Below are positions 14,552 through 21,266 of a stretch of 25,088 bases of DNA, piece by piece. The position numbers and the translations under genes were made by a program. The DNA is from a virus. The notes beneath the pieces are model-generated. The model did no database searches, was not told the origin of the DNA, and saw nothing but the letters and a program-made list of their open reading frames with translations. The stretch lies in the IMG/VR virus record IMGVR_UViG_3300031565_000336, positions 1 to 25,088 of that record, one strand, 5' to 3'. How positions within the stretch are numbered: the first letter of the stretch is position 1; each line of letters begins with the position of its first letter.

Positions 14552-15226
14552 ATGAAACCGACAAAAACAAAACCTTTTTGTGGTAACTGTGATGGGATGG
14601 AAGGGGATCCGGAATATGACTGGTTATCCAAATCGTATTCCTCACCTTGCCGCGTGTGTAAGGTTGAGGATAGAATCAAATGGTACGTGTCCATGCATGA
14701 CAAACCTTGTATAGGGGACGTTATAGGAGTCGGAATAAGGGCAAAGCAATCAATTGAGGATTATTTTGGGGAATATTGGGATCCTATCTACCTGTCAATC
14801 TACAAGCCTTTATTGCATGATTACCTGATGGACAGTGATTATGAATATTGTGCAGATCACCAGTCGGCTTGTAATTATTGCGGTGGGAGGGGATATGAGG
14901 ATTATGTTGATTTCATTACCCGATTGAATCATTCCCCCTGTCCGGGGTGCAAAATTGCAGAACGGATTAGATGGTTTTTTAGTCCTCCGGTGGAGCCTGT
15001 CGGATGTCGTTGGCAAATGGGGTTCAACGTGATTAATGTTATTTCAGAGTTAGAATCGTATTTCGGCACCATGTGGGCGAAGGAATACCTTCGGATTTAC
15101 TCAAAACTTATCTCAACCTGTGCTGTAGATGCCTACAAAAAACATCTCGAAAGTGCAAATTTCTGTTCTCGTGAAGAGTTGGAACGGTGGCTACATCACA
15201 AGGCAGGAAAAATGTTCAAATATTGA
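14552..15226 (+). CDS. Duplicated zinc-knuckle protein, unknown function
   Basis: A 224-residue protein made of two copies of one module. Module 1 has CGNC (10-13), PCRVC (C33, C36), then RIKWY and SIEDYFGEYWDPIYLSIYKPLL-like helices ending near residue 88. Module 2 has CNYC (107-110), PCPGC (C130, C133), then RIRWFF and an ESYFG...YLRIYSKLI segment ending near 187. The CxxC-to-CxxC spacing is identical in both copies, and each should hold one zinc. I took ATG 14552 with AGGA upstream; an upstream in-frame start would overlap the previous gene and the hairpin. I know no family with this architecture. Nucleic-acid or protein binding is a guess. Confidence 0.65.
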   Translation: MKPTKTKPFCGNCDGMEGDPEYDWLSKSYSSPCRVCKVEDRIKWYVSMHDKPCIGDVIGVGIRAKQSIEDYFGEYWDPIYLSIYKPLLHDYLMDSDYEYCADHQSACNYCGGRGYEDYVDFITRLNHSPCPGCKIAERIRWFFSPPVEPVGCRWQMGFNVINVISELESYFGTMWAKEYLRIYSKLISTCAVDAYKKHLESANFCSREELERWLHHKAGKMFKY

Positions 15227-15234
15227 TGATAATC

Positions 15235-15263
15235 AAGGGCATCCACTTTTAGGGTGCCCTTTT
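15235..15263 (+). terminator. Rho-independent terminator
   Basis: AAGGGCATCC (15235-15244) pairs with GGGTGCCCTT (15252-15261) with one wobble pair and a seven-base loop; the T-run TTTT spans 15260-15263. It follows the zinc-knuckle gene stop by nine bases and should end the 13820 operon. Confidence 0.8.
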
Positions 15264-15280
15264 CATGTGTATATTAGGGT

Positions 15281-15931
15281 ATGAAGAAAACTGTAAGACC
15301 TGGATCCGCACCAAAAACGAAAGTTTCTTTGCATAGGTTACGGCATCGAATGACTGAACTCACCTGCCGGCATTCAGTCGGGAAGGCGGTAGACCTATTG
15401 AAAGAAGAGTTTTCATTGTCTACCGATGAAGCGTTGCAAATCTATCAGGAATTGGGCAAGTTCCATCTATCTAAGCGAGATAGCCTTTTCGTGAAAATGT
15501 ATGCCAAGGGTGGGGATGACAGGGAAACGGCTATTGACGTTACCTATTCGCACCTGAGCAAGCCTGATCGGATAACCCGTAAAGTTTCTCTTTTGAAAGA
15601 TCCGATTATCCAGGCGGCTATTCTCGATTATCAATCATGCAGAGAGTTCCAACCGGAAGATGTTTTTCAAGGCTTGGTGTCACTCGCAATAAATCCCTAC
15701 ACCAATGACAACGCTCGTGCAGGTGCTTATGATAAGCTGGCGAAATTGTTTGGCATGTATGATACGCCTTTGATGTCAAAGAAAGAAAAATTGAAAATAG
15801 CGGAAAGTCAACAACTCGAACTTTTATGTTTAGGGACTGGCATTGTCCCTGAGATCATATACGATTCTGCAAAGCAGGAATACAAAGTAGTTCAATCAAA
15901 AAGTGTTGATCCTGATTGGGATTTCGAATAA
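15281..15931 (+). CDS. Small terminase subunit-like protein 2
   Basis: A 216-residue protein. After a basic N-terminus come LSKRDSLFVKMYAKGGDDRE and LLKDPIIQAAILDYQ, the TerS-like DNA-binding layout. The later ...NARAGAYDKLAKLFGMYD segment corresponds to the A..LL.K..GM(F/Y) end typical of Terminase_2-type proteins. Compared with the protein at 13057 it keeps the C-terminal signature better and the GY motif less well. The ATG directly follows a terminator, with only a poor SD (GGG one base before ATG); a TATATT about ten bases upstream may mean a very short leader. It could be the true small terminase. Confidence 0.6.
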   Translation: MKKTVRPGSAPKTKVSLHRLRHRMTELTCRHSVGKAVDLLKEEFSLSTDEALQIYQELGKFHLSKRDSLFVKMYAKGGDDRETAIDVTYSHLSKPDRITRKVSLLKDPIIQAAILDYQSCREFQPEDVFQGLVSLAINPYTNDNARAGAYDKLAKLFGMYDTPLMSKKEKLKIAESQQLELLCLGTGIVPEIIYDSAKQEYKVVQSKSVDPDWDFE

Positions 15932-15951
15932 CCGGAAATAATGGAGTCAAT

Positions 15952-16416
15952 ATGTCAACCGGAAAAAAATATTATGAACTCACTGATTACCCAAAAATTT
16001 ACAAAGACACCTATTGGGGGTGTCTTTGTGATTCTGATGAAAGCCCTGTTGCGGATGAAATCATCAATTCCAGGAATGAATTTATCAGTAAGCTTAAAAT
16101 TACGGGGACATCAAGTGATTTTGGTAAAAGTGAGTTGACCAAAGGACGTGATGACACGTTATGGGATCATGTTGAAGTCTATAAGGCTGGTAAGGGTTAT
16201 GTAATGATCACAAGCCCGTATGATAAAGATTTTTCTGTTAAACGCCCTGTGAGTACACTAGTTAAGGTTGCAACATGTCTTGATTTTGAAGTGTATGATG
16301 ACTTGTACAGTTGTTACACGACGACATACATTCGGCAATTCGAAAGCAGGCGCGAGTGTAAGCTATTTTGCCAGAATGTGTATACCGCTTCTACGCGTAC
16401 TTATCCGGTAATGTAG
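15952..16416 (+). CDS. Unknown protein
   Basis: A 154-residue protein with mixed alpha/beta character, many Tyr and Asp, and five cysteines, but no CxxC knuckle. It starts at ATG 15952, five bases after GGAG; an upstream in-frame start would overlap the previous gene. Segments such as GKGYVMITSPYDKDFSV and a YTTTYIRQFESRRECKLF end do not match a family I know. It is more AT-rich than the structural genes. It is the last gene before the terminator and iteron region. Its stop lies within an 11-bp hairpin. Confidence 0.55.
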   Translation: MSTGKKYYELTDYPKIYKDTYWGCLCDSDESPVADEIINSRNEFISKLKITGTSSDFGKSELTKGRDDTLWDHVEVYKAGKGYVMITSPYDKDFSVKRPVSTLVKVATCLDFEVYDDLYSCYTTTYIRQFESRRECKLFCQNVYTASTRTYPVM

Positions 16417-16447
16417 AAAGATTGAATTTTGAAATGTTTCTACATTA
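16409..16447. repeat. 11-bp inverted repeat over the stop codon
   Basis: TAATGTAGAAA (16409-16419) and TTTCTACATTA (16437-16447) pair perfectly around a 17-base loop, and the left arm contains the TAG stop of the previous gene. It may stabilise the mRNA end or slow transcription before the strong terminator at 16504. Confidence 0.5.
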
Positions 16448-16503
16448 TTTCCTGCATTGATTTTTCGTTCCATGGGGGTATCTTTCTTTAAGGTTTGTTT
16501 TTT

Positions 16504-16527
16504 CCCCGGTCGCTAGCCGGGGTTTTT
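16504..16527 (+). terminator. Strong rho-independent terminator
   Basis: CCCCGG (16504-16509) and CCGGGG (16517-16522) form a GC-only stem followed by TTTTTC TTTT. It isolates the replication module from upstream transcription. A near-identical copy in the opposite orientation lies at 18561-18587. Confidence 0.85.
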
Positions 16528-16653
16528 CTTTTCTGATCGTTGGCAGGGATCCAGTTTTATGTAGTTCCCCCCTGGAGCGATTCCCCCTGTGCAGGAACTT
16601 CAAACAATCGCGGAACGTTCTCACGCCCGCTTGTTTCATTTCTCATAGTTTAA

Positions 16654-16773
16654 GGGGTGACCAGTGTCATACCACCGGCCAGCCTCAATAAGGGGTGACC
16701 AGTGTCATACCGGAACCGGCCGAAAAGGGGGAGGGTGACCAGTGTCATACCATGGGGTGACCAGTGTCATACC
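16654..16773 (+). repeat. Iteron array, four direct copies (candidate plasmid-type origin)
   Basis: The 19-mer GGGTGACCAGTGTCATACC occurs without mismatch at about 16655-16673, 16693-16711, 16733-16751 and 16755-16773. Three copies have an extra leading G. Copy starts are about 38, 40 and 22 bp apart, so neighbouring sites lie roughly on the same helix face for the close pair. Each contains the small inverted repeat TGAC-CAGT-GTCA. Direct repeats just upstream of a RepA gene are the hallmark of iteron-controlled plasmid origins, where RepA binds for initiation and copy control. Confidence 0.88.
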
Positions 16774-16783
16774 ATGAGCATAC

Positions 16784-16812
16784 TTGAAACCGTCGTATTT
16801 TAGACACATAAT
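16784..16812 (+). promoter_or_regulatory. repA promoter
   Basis: TTGAAA (16784-16789) and CATAAT (16807-16812) are separated by exactly 17 bases. The -35 box begins ten bases after the last iteron, so RepA bound to the iterons could regulate its own promoter, as in iteron plasmids. Confidence 0.65.
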
Positions 16813-16841
16813 AGGGGAGTACAAAACCAACCCGAGAGGTC

Positions 16842-17678
16842 ATGGCCATGAAAAACGATAGAGTATCCACGTTCCGCCGATTGTTGGGTGAGCCTGATCC
16901 TGCACAAAGGGACGCGGTCGGGTTCAGCTCGATACTGCTTTTAATGGCCTTGCCGTATAAAAAACCGGTTACCCCTGTCTATGTGCGGAAATTGGGGAAA
17001 GATCGCGGCAGGCTTATCCTTGACCCGTACAAGGAGGTTGATGACGAGGGTAATGTGATGGCGATGTATTTTCCCTATGGTGCCGTTCCACGCCTGGCAT
17101 TGATTTACATCTGGACGCAGGTGAAGCGGACCGGACAGAAACGGGTTAACCTTGGCAATTCCCTTTATTCGTTCCTTGAATCCATCGGATACACGCAGGA
17201 AAGCAGGAACTACAAACGGGTGCGGAACCAACTGGTATGGTTGTTCGGTAGTCAAATCAGATGGACCTATGCCGGAAATGGCCTACAGGCAGGCCGGATT
17301 GCGGCCATAGCGCATGAATATGCACTATGGTGGTCAAAAGATTGCACGGAGGGCCTATTCGATTCCTACGTTGTGATTACCGATGAACTGTTCAACCATA
17401 TCCAGTTCCATGCATGGCCGGTTGATCTGGACGTGTTGAAGGGGATTCACCGGAACACGTTGGCGATTGATCTTTACCTATGGTTGACCTATCGCGGCAA
17501 CGGTTCCCGCCGTTCCATCACATGGAACGAGCTGCAAGCTCAGTTCGGGAACTACAGCAACGCAAAAGCATTGAAACGGAAGGCGAAGATTGCACTTGCC
17601 GATATCAACCGCTTTTGCCCTACCCTACGAACAACATTAATCAAAGGCGGTTTCTCATGGCAGACTCAAATCCGATAG
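16842..17678 (+). CDS. repA: Plasmid-type replication initiator RepA (PF04796-like)
   Basis: A 278-residue basic protein that would bind the iterons and start replication. The core motif is FPYGAVPRLALIYIWTQ (77-93), followed by RVNLGNSLYSFLESIGY (101-117). It matches the YG-x-(I/L)-PRLLL...T.A.RT....L.LG.SL..F...LG pattern of plasmid-encoded RepA proteins (PF04796). A later YLWLTYR and a winged-helix-like end fit the same family. GAGAGG lies two bases before ATG 16842 and eight before ATG 16848, so the second ATG may be used. The gene overlaps the next by 22 bases. Finding this family inside a tailed-phage genome is the key hint of a phage-plasmid. Confidence 0.85.
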   Translation: MAMKNDRVSTFRRLLGEPDPAQRDAVGFSSILLLMALPYKKPVTPVYVRKLGKDRGRLILDPYKEVDDEGNVMAMYFPYGAVPRLALIYIWTQVKRTGQKRVNLGNSLYSFLESIGYTQESRNYKRVRNQLVWLFGSQIRWTYAGNGLQAGRIAAIAHEYALWWSKDCTEGLFDSYVVITDELFNHIQFHAWPVDLDVLKGIHRNTLAIDLYLWLTYRGNGSRRSITWNELQAQFGNYSNAKALKRKAKIALADINRFCPTLRTTLIKGGFSWQTQIR

Positions 17679-17893
17679 CATGTCCTACTTGCGGTGGATC
17701 CGGTTTCACTGGCGGAGCTCCGATCTGGAACAACGGGGAATGGAATACTTGTGAATGTCTTGGGGATTGTGAGTGTCAGACGTGGGCACGAACCGATATG
17801 ATGATTGCCGATTTGGAAAAACCGCCGACGCATCACCCGAAATGCATGGAAAAACTGCCGAAACATCACCCAAACATCACCCAAATATGTTGA
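17657..17893 (+). CDS. Small Cys/His-rich protein
   Basis: A 78-residue protein starting inside the end of repA, with AGGCGG six bases before the ATG. It opens with CPTCGGSGF, a DnaJ-type CxxCxGxG knuckle, followed by CECLGDCEC and a PPTHHPKC..HHPN tail rich in His, Pro and Lys. A zinc-bound fold is likely. Coupling to repA suggests a role in replication or copy control, but this is inference. The same knuckle type occurs in the protein at 14552. Confidence 0.6.
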   Translation: MADSNPIACPTCGGSGFTGGAPIWNNGEWNTCECLGDCECQTWARTDMMIADLEKPPTHHPKCMEKLPKHHPNITQIC

Positions 17894-17906
17894 ACCACAC
17901 CCGAGG

Positions 17907-18163
17907 ACCACACAACTACTACACCTGGTACCACAGGGTAAATATATGATCTATAAGTGTTTAACCCTATTTGTGGTAGTGTGGTAGCAAAAAAGGGGGG
18001 GGGTCCCTATATAGAAAAAAAAAATAATATTTTTAAATAATCCTTTCTTTTCTTTTTTTTTCTATATAAACATTAGACTTTTACTACCACACTACCACAA
18101 AAGATATAAGTAAGTAAAAGTAAAGGGTTTAAAGTGTGGTACCGGGTGTAGTAGTTGTGTAGT
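17907..18163. repeat. Nested 257-bp interrupted palindrome
   Basis: Three pairs of arms are nested around a centre near 18038: 17907-17935 with 18135-18163 (27 of 29 match), 17970-17987 with 18084-18101 (18 of 18), and 18008-18023 with 18053-18068 (16 of 16). A short AACCCT/AGGGTT pair lies between the outer and middle arms. The arms repeat ACCACA/TGTGGT units and GGTACC. The centre carries runs of nine G, ten A and nine T. Such a structure can extrude a cruciform or fold as ssDNA; an origin, a primase loading site or a partition site are candidates. No gene is visible in it. Confidence 0.8.
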
Positions 18164-18355
18164 AGTTGTTGTGGTACCCAAAAAATTACGAAAAATCGAA
18201 AATTATTTTCCCCTCGTCAAAAAACCGTCCCCGATGGAACGTTTTTGGGCGGATTTTGCGACCAGGACAGTACCGGACGAAATATGTATATTTGTGTCAT
18301 GTGTATAAGAGAAAAGTATGTACATTCCTGCCGTTCGATCAATTTCTTTGTTCTC

Positions 18356-18402
18356 AGATTAATTTACAAACCTTGTAAAGATTAATTTACAAAACTTGTA
18401 AA
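18356..18402. promoter_or_regulatory. Tandem 23-bp repeat with two TTTACAA-N3-TTGTAAA operators
   Basis: Two 23-bp units at 18356-18378 and 18379-18401 differ at one base. Each holds a perfect palindrome TTTACAA-N3-TTGTAAA (18363-18379 and 18386-18402). They lie about 100 bp before the primase gene, and a related site occurs after it at 21192. They look like binding sites for a dimeric regulator of the replication operon. Confidence 0.7.
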
Positions 18403-18427
18403 GGAAATATTAGTATATTCTTATTCA

Positions 18428-18465
18428 TATCGTTGATATTAAACAAGTTACGCTATTCAACGATA
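18428..18465. repeat. 9-bp inverted repeat before the primase gene
   Basis: TATCGTTGA (18428-18436) and TCAACGATA (18457-18465) are perfect complements with a 20-base spacer. They lie 34 bases before ATG 18499. It could be a leader hairpin or a split operator. Confidence 0.45.
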
Positions 18466-18498
18466 GGAAATAAGTGTATAAGGTTCTGAAGATTAAGT

Positions 18499-21189
18499 AT
18501 GCTTGACAACGTTTTAAGTAGTGAGTATACTGATGATAACGGAAGCCTGAAAAGGTGGAAAAAGAAAAACCCCGGCAGCGGCCGGGGTCAAAGTCAAAAC
18601 CTAACTAAAGATAAACCAATGAGCAAAAAAGTCAAACCGATAGCCTTCGGAAAAAGCGTCTCTTCAAAAACTCCCACAGTAGATCACAAAGAAATCACCT
18701 TCTCTCAGTTCTGCGAAATGTTCCGGGAACCCGGTAGATTGAACGTAACCGGTGAAGAATATTGGAAGTTGGGCAAGAAAGAACAGGGTGAATTGAAAGT
18801 AAAGGCATCAGGGAAAAGCGGTTATTGGACGCCTTGCAACTTCAAAAAACCTTTAAGGCGAAAAAACAATGCGGATAAGGTCCAGCTGGTCAATCTGGAT
18901 ATTGACACCGGAGAATTTGCCGGGAGCTTCGATCCGGCCACACTGGCGGACTCGTTGAAAGGTTTCTCATGGATGATCCATACAACTGCCAGCCATACCG
19001 TACAGGATCCCCGGTACCATGTGTTGGTTGATGCTGACGGGACCATTGAACCGCTTAAATACGCGGCATGTGTGGCGACACTCTCAAAGTTGATCGGTAT
19101 GCCTCCAGGACAGGTGACAAAAGAATCCTTCACCGTGTGCCAAGCCATGTTCATGCCTGTCATACCACAGGGCGCTGAGTATCTATTCGATTCCTGCGAC
19201 ACCGGCCGGCCATTTACAGCCGACGACATCTGTATGGATGCCCTTGAAGCGGTTCAACAGGCCACACTCAATAAGAAGCGCACCAATGGTGCAAAACCGC
19301 TCATGGCACCGCAAACGGTTGACGATGACCCTTTTGAATCCGCTATCAGTAGAACACCTGCGGATGAAAGTCCGGAACGGATCAAATCAGCATTGGATTC
19401 AATAGATCCGGATGGTGATCGGGAACAGTGGTACATTATCGCCGGATGTTTGAAGCATCAGTTTCAAGGCGATCCGGAATCTGGATTTCAGATGTTCCAT
19501 GATTGGAGTGCAACAGGGGAAAAGTATGTTGATGAGCAGGATTGCCGCAAACAGTGGGACCATGAAAAAGCGAATCCGGAAGATAAAGAGCCTGTCCGAA
19601 TCGCCACATTATTCGGGATGGCACGTGACGCCGGTTGGAATGAAAAGGCAACTCTCGAAGCGCGTATCGAATCCGTAGAAAGTTTGGAAGCTATGGAGTC
19701 AATTTACCTTGAACTCAAAAAGGCGAAGCTCGGAAGAGCGGTAAGGAATCACCTGTATAGGGCGATCAAGCAACGGCTGAAAGCTATCGGCCATGAATCG
19801 ACAATTCCGAAAATTCGCTTTGCATGCCAACCTGAAATAGCCGAAGCTGATTATGCATGGTTGGAAGATTGGATATTCGTGGAAGATAGCGACCCATACT
19901 ACCGGCAAGTATCCATTGACACTGTTGAACAGTCCACCGGCATACATCTCCGGGGTGCGATGAAAGTAAAGAAATTCAACGAAGCTTTCGGACATTTGTG
20001 CCCTCCTAACGACGAAGGAAAATGCATTTCCCCGCATGATGCCGCGGCAAGGCAGGGTATACCGCGTGTAGCGAGTGAGATCTATCATACAGGACTCGAA
20101 CCGGGATTATGCCTATATCAAGGCATGGAACGGTTCAACAGGTATCAATCCCCGACCGTTAAACCTGATCCGGCGCAACTGGATAAGGCAACCAGGCTAT
20201 TAGACCAGTTGCTGCTTAACCTATCCCCTTGTAAAGATGAACGGGATATGTTAATGAACTGGTTGGCATGTTTGGTACAACACCCTGAAATCCGTTTCAA
20301 TTGGGCACCAATACTGCAAGGCATACAGGGAACCGGTAAAGGATTCATCCACAAGCTCCTATCCAGTTTGTTAGGGAAAAGGCAGGTGGAATTTTTGGGT
20401 ACTCAAACATTAAAGGACAATTTTAATGGATGGGTTGGCAGTTGCCAGGTTGCATTCGTCGATGAAATCAAGATTTCAGGTGAGGGCAAATATGATGCAC
20501 TGGACAAACTCAAAGGGTACATTGGAAATGATCAGGTGAGAGTTCGGAAAATGCACACCGATTCAGTCGAAGTTGAAAATTTCATGTCCTTCATATTTAC
20601 CACTAACTATCATGATGCCATTCCAATAAATGACGGTGATCGCAGGTATTACCCCATATTCTCCGGGATGACAATCCCAGAACGTAATACACCGAAAATG
20701 AAAAACTTTTTCATTGATTTACACAGTGAAAAAACCTTGTCTGAATTGCTGCCTGCCTACATGCATATTCTGATGAATCACGCAATTCCGGCGGAGTTTG
20801 ACCCGAAAGGTTGCGCGCCTGATTCAGAATCCCGAAAACATTTGATCGAAGGCTCAAAAGATAGCCTCACCAATGCAATAGAGGACGCTATAGAAAACAC
20901 TGAAATTCCATTGGTTGGCGATGTCGTTTTGAGTATAAGGGCATTGCATGACTACCTTGAAAGCGAAGGGTTTAAGAAAAACAATGCTGTTTCAAAATAC
21001 TTGAATGACATGGGTTGGGAAAAAGCAATCGACCCAAAGGGCGGAGCACTCAAGAAAAGCATACGGCACCAATCTATCGGCTCTCGCAAACACCACCTAT
21101 GGGTCAACCGGGGAAAATTGGGTGCATGTGATCCCCTTGAGATATTCGAAAAAATGTGCCAAGATTCGGAGAGCAATGGCGAGCTGTAA
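18499..21189 (+). CDS. Primase-polymerase/helicase (NrS-1 type, with PriCT-2 and DUF5906-like domains)
   Basis: An 896-residue replication protein. Residues about 60-235 look like an archaeo-eukaryotic primase core: NLDID (D134, D136), TASH (165-166) and YHVLVD (D178) are in the expected order for the three catalytic motifs. Residues about 280-385 resemble PriCT-2 (ALDSIDPDGDREQWYIIAG). The C-terminal half is a superfamily 3-like helicase: Walker A GIQGTGKG (608-615), Walker B AFVDE (652-656), and FIFTTN further on. Nitratiruptor phage NrS-1 polymerase has the same order and makes DNA without separate primase. The true start may be ATG 18619, since the first 40 residues are low-complexity and contain a terminator-like hairpin. 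Confidence 0.8.
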   Translation: MLDNVLSSEYTDDNGSLKRWKKKNPGSGRGQSQNLTKDKPMSKKVKPIAFGKSVSSKTPTVDHKEITFSQFCEMFREPGRLNVTGEEYWKLGKKEQGELKVKASGKSGYWTPCNFKKPLRRKNNADKVQLVNLDIDTGEFAGSFDPATLADSLKGFSWMIHTTASHTVQDPRYHVLVDADGTIEPLKYAACVATLSKLIGMPPGQVTKESFTVCQAMFMPVIPQGAEYLFDSCDTGRPFTADDICMDALEAVQQATLNKKRTNGAKPLMAPQTVDDDPFESAISRTPADESPERIKSALDSIDPDGDREQWYIIAGCLKHQFQGDPESGFQMFHDWSATGEKYVDEQDCRKQWDHEKANPEDKEPVRIATLFGMARDAGWNEKATLEARIESVESLEAMESIYLELKKAKLGRAVRNHLYRAIKQRLKAIGHESTIPKIRFACQPEIAEADYAWLEDWIFVEDSDPYYRQVSIDTVEQSTGIHLRGAMKVKKFNEAFGHLCPPNDEGKCISPHDAAARQGIPRVASEIYHTGLEPGLCLYQGMERFNRYQSPTVKPDPAQLDKATRLLDQLLLNLSPCKDERDMLMNWLACLVQHPEIRFNWAPILQGIQGTGKGFIHKLLSSLLGKRQVEFLGTQTLKDNFNGWVGSCQVAFVDEIKISGEGKYDALDKLKGYIGNDQVRVRKMHTDSVEVENFMSFIFTTNYHDAIPINDGDRRYYPIFSGMTIPERNTPKMKNFFIDLHSEKTLSELLPAYMHILMNHAIPAEFDPKGCAPDSESRKHLIEGSKDSLTNAIEDAIENTEIPLVGDVVLSIRALHDYLESEGFKKNNAVSKYLNDMGWEKAIDPKGGALKKSIRHQSIGSRKHHLWVNRGKLGACDPLEIFEKMCQDSESNGEL
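18561..18587 (-). terminator. Terminator-like hairpin on the minus strand, inside the primase 5' end
   Basis: CCCCGGC (18570-18576) pairs with GCCGGGG (18581-18587). Read on the minus strand the stem is followed by TTTTTCTTT. It is an inverted near-copy of the terminator at 16504. If the primase starts at 18619 the hairpin is simply upstream of the gene. Confidence 0.65.
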
Positions 21190-21191
21190 AA

Positions 21192-21208
21192 TTTACGGAT
21201 CTTGTAAA
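21192..21208. promoter_or_regulatory. Third TTTAC...TTGTAAA site
   Basis: TTTACGGATCTTGTAAA matches the two operators at 18363 and 18386 at all outer positions; only inner bases differ. It starts two bases after the primase stop and overlaps the terminator that follows. It may place the downstream part of the operon under the same regulator. Confidence 0.5.
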
Positions 21209-21230
21209 GGTGGCATAATGCCACCTTATT
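21207..21230 (+). terminator. Terminator hairpin after the primase gene
   Basis: AAGGTGGCA (21207-21215) and TGCCACCTT (21219-21227) pair perfectly with a three-base loop; TTATTTATACCCTTTTTT follows. The T-run is interrupted, so termination may be partial, leaving some read-through into 21267. Confidence 0.7.
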
Positions 21231-21266
21231 TATACCCTTTTTTAACACGAATAATGAGCTGAAATC

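Noticed and set aside
16445-16639. Minus-strand open frame of 64 codons before the iterons
   Set aside because: It runs through the strong terminator at 16504 and has no SD or recognisable protein pattern.
16654-16773. CRISPR array
   Set aside because: The copies have irregular spacing (22-40 bp), are only four, and lie before repA without cas genes; iterons explain them.
18155-18385. Open frames of 70-76 codons between palindrome and operators
   Set aside because: They start inside the palindrome arm and run through the operator repeats; the composition does not look coding.
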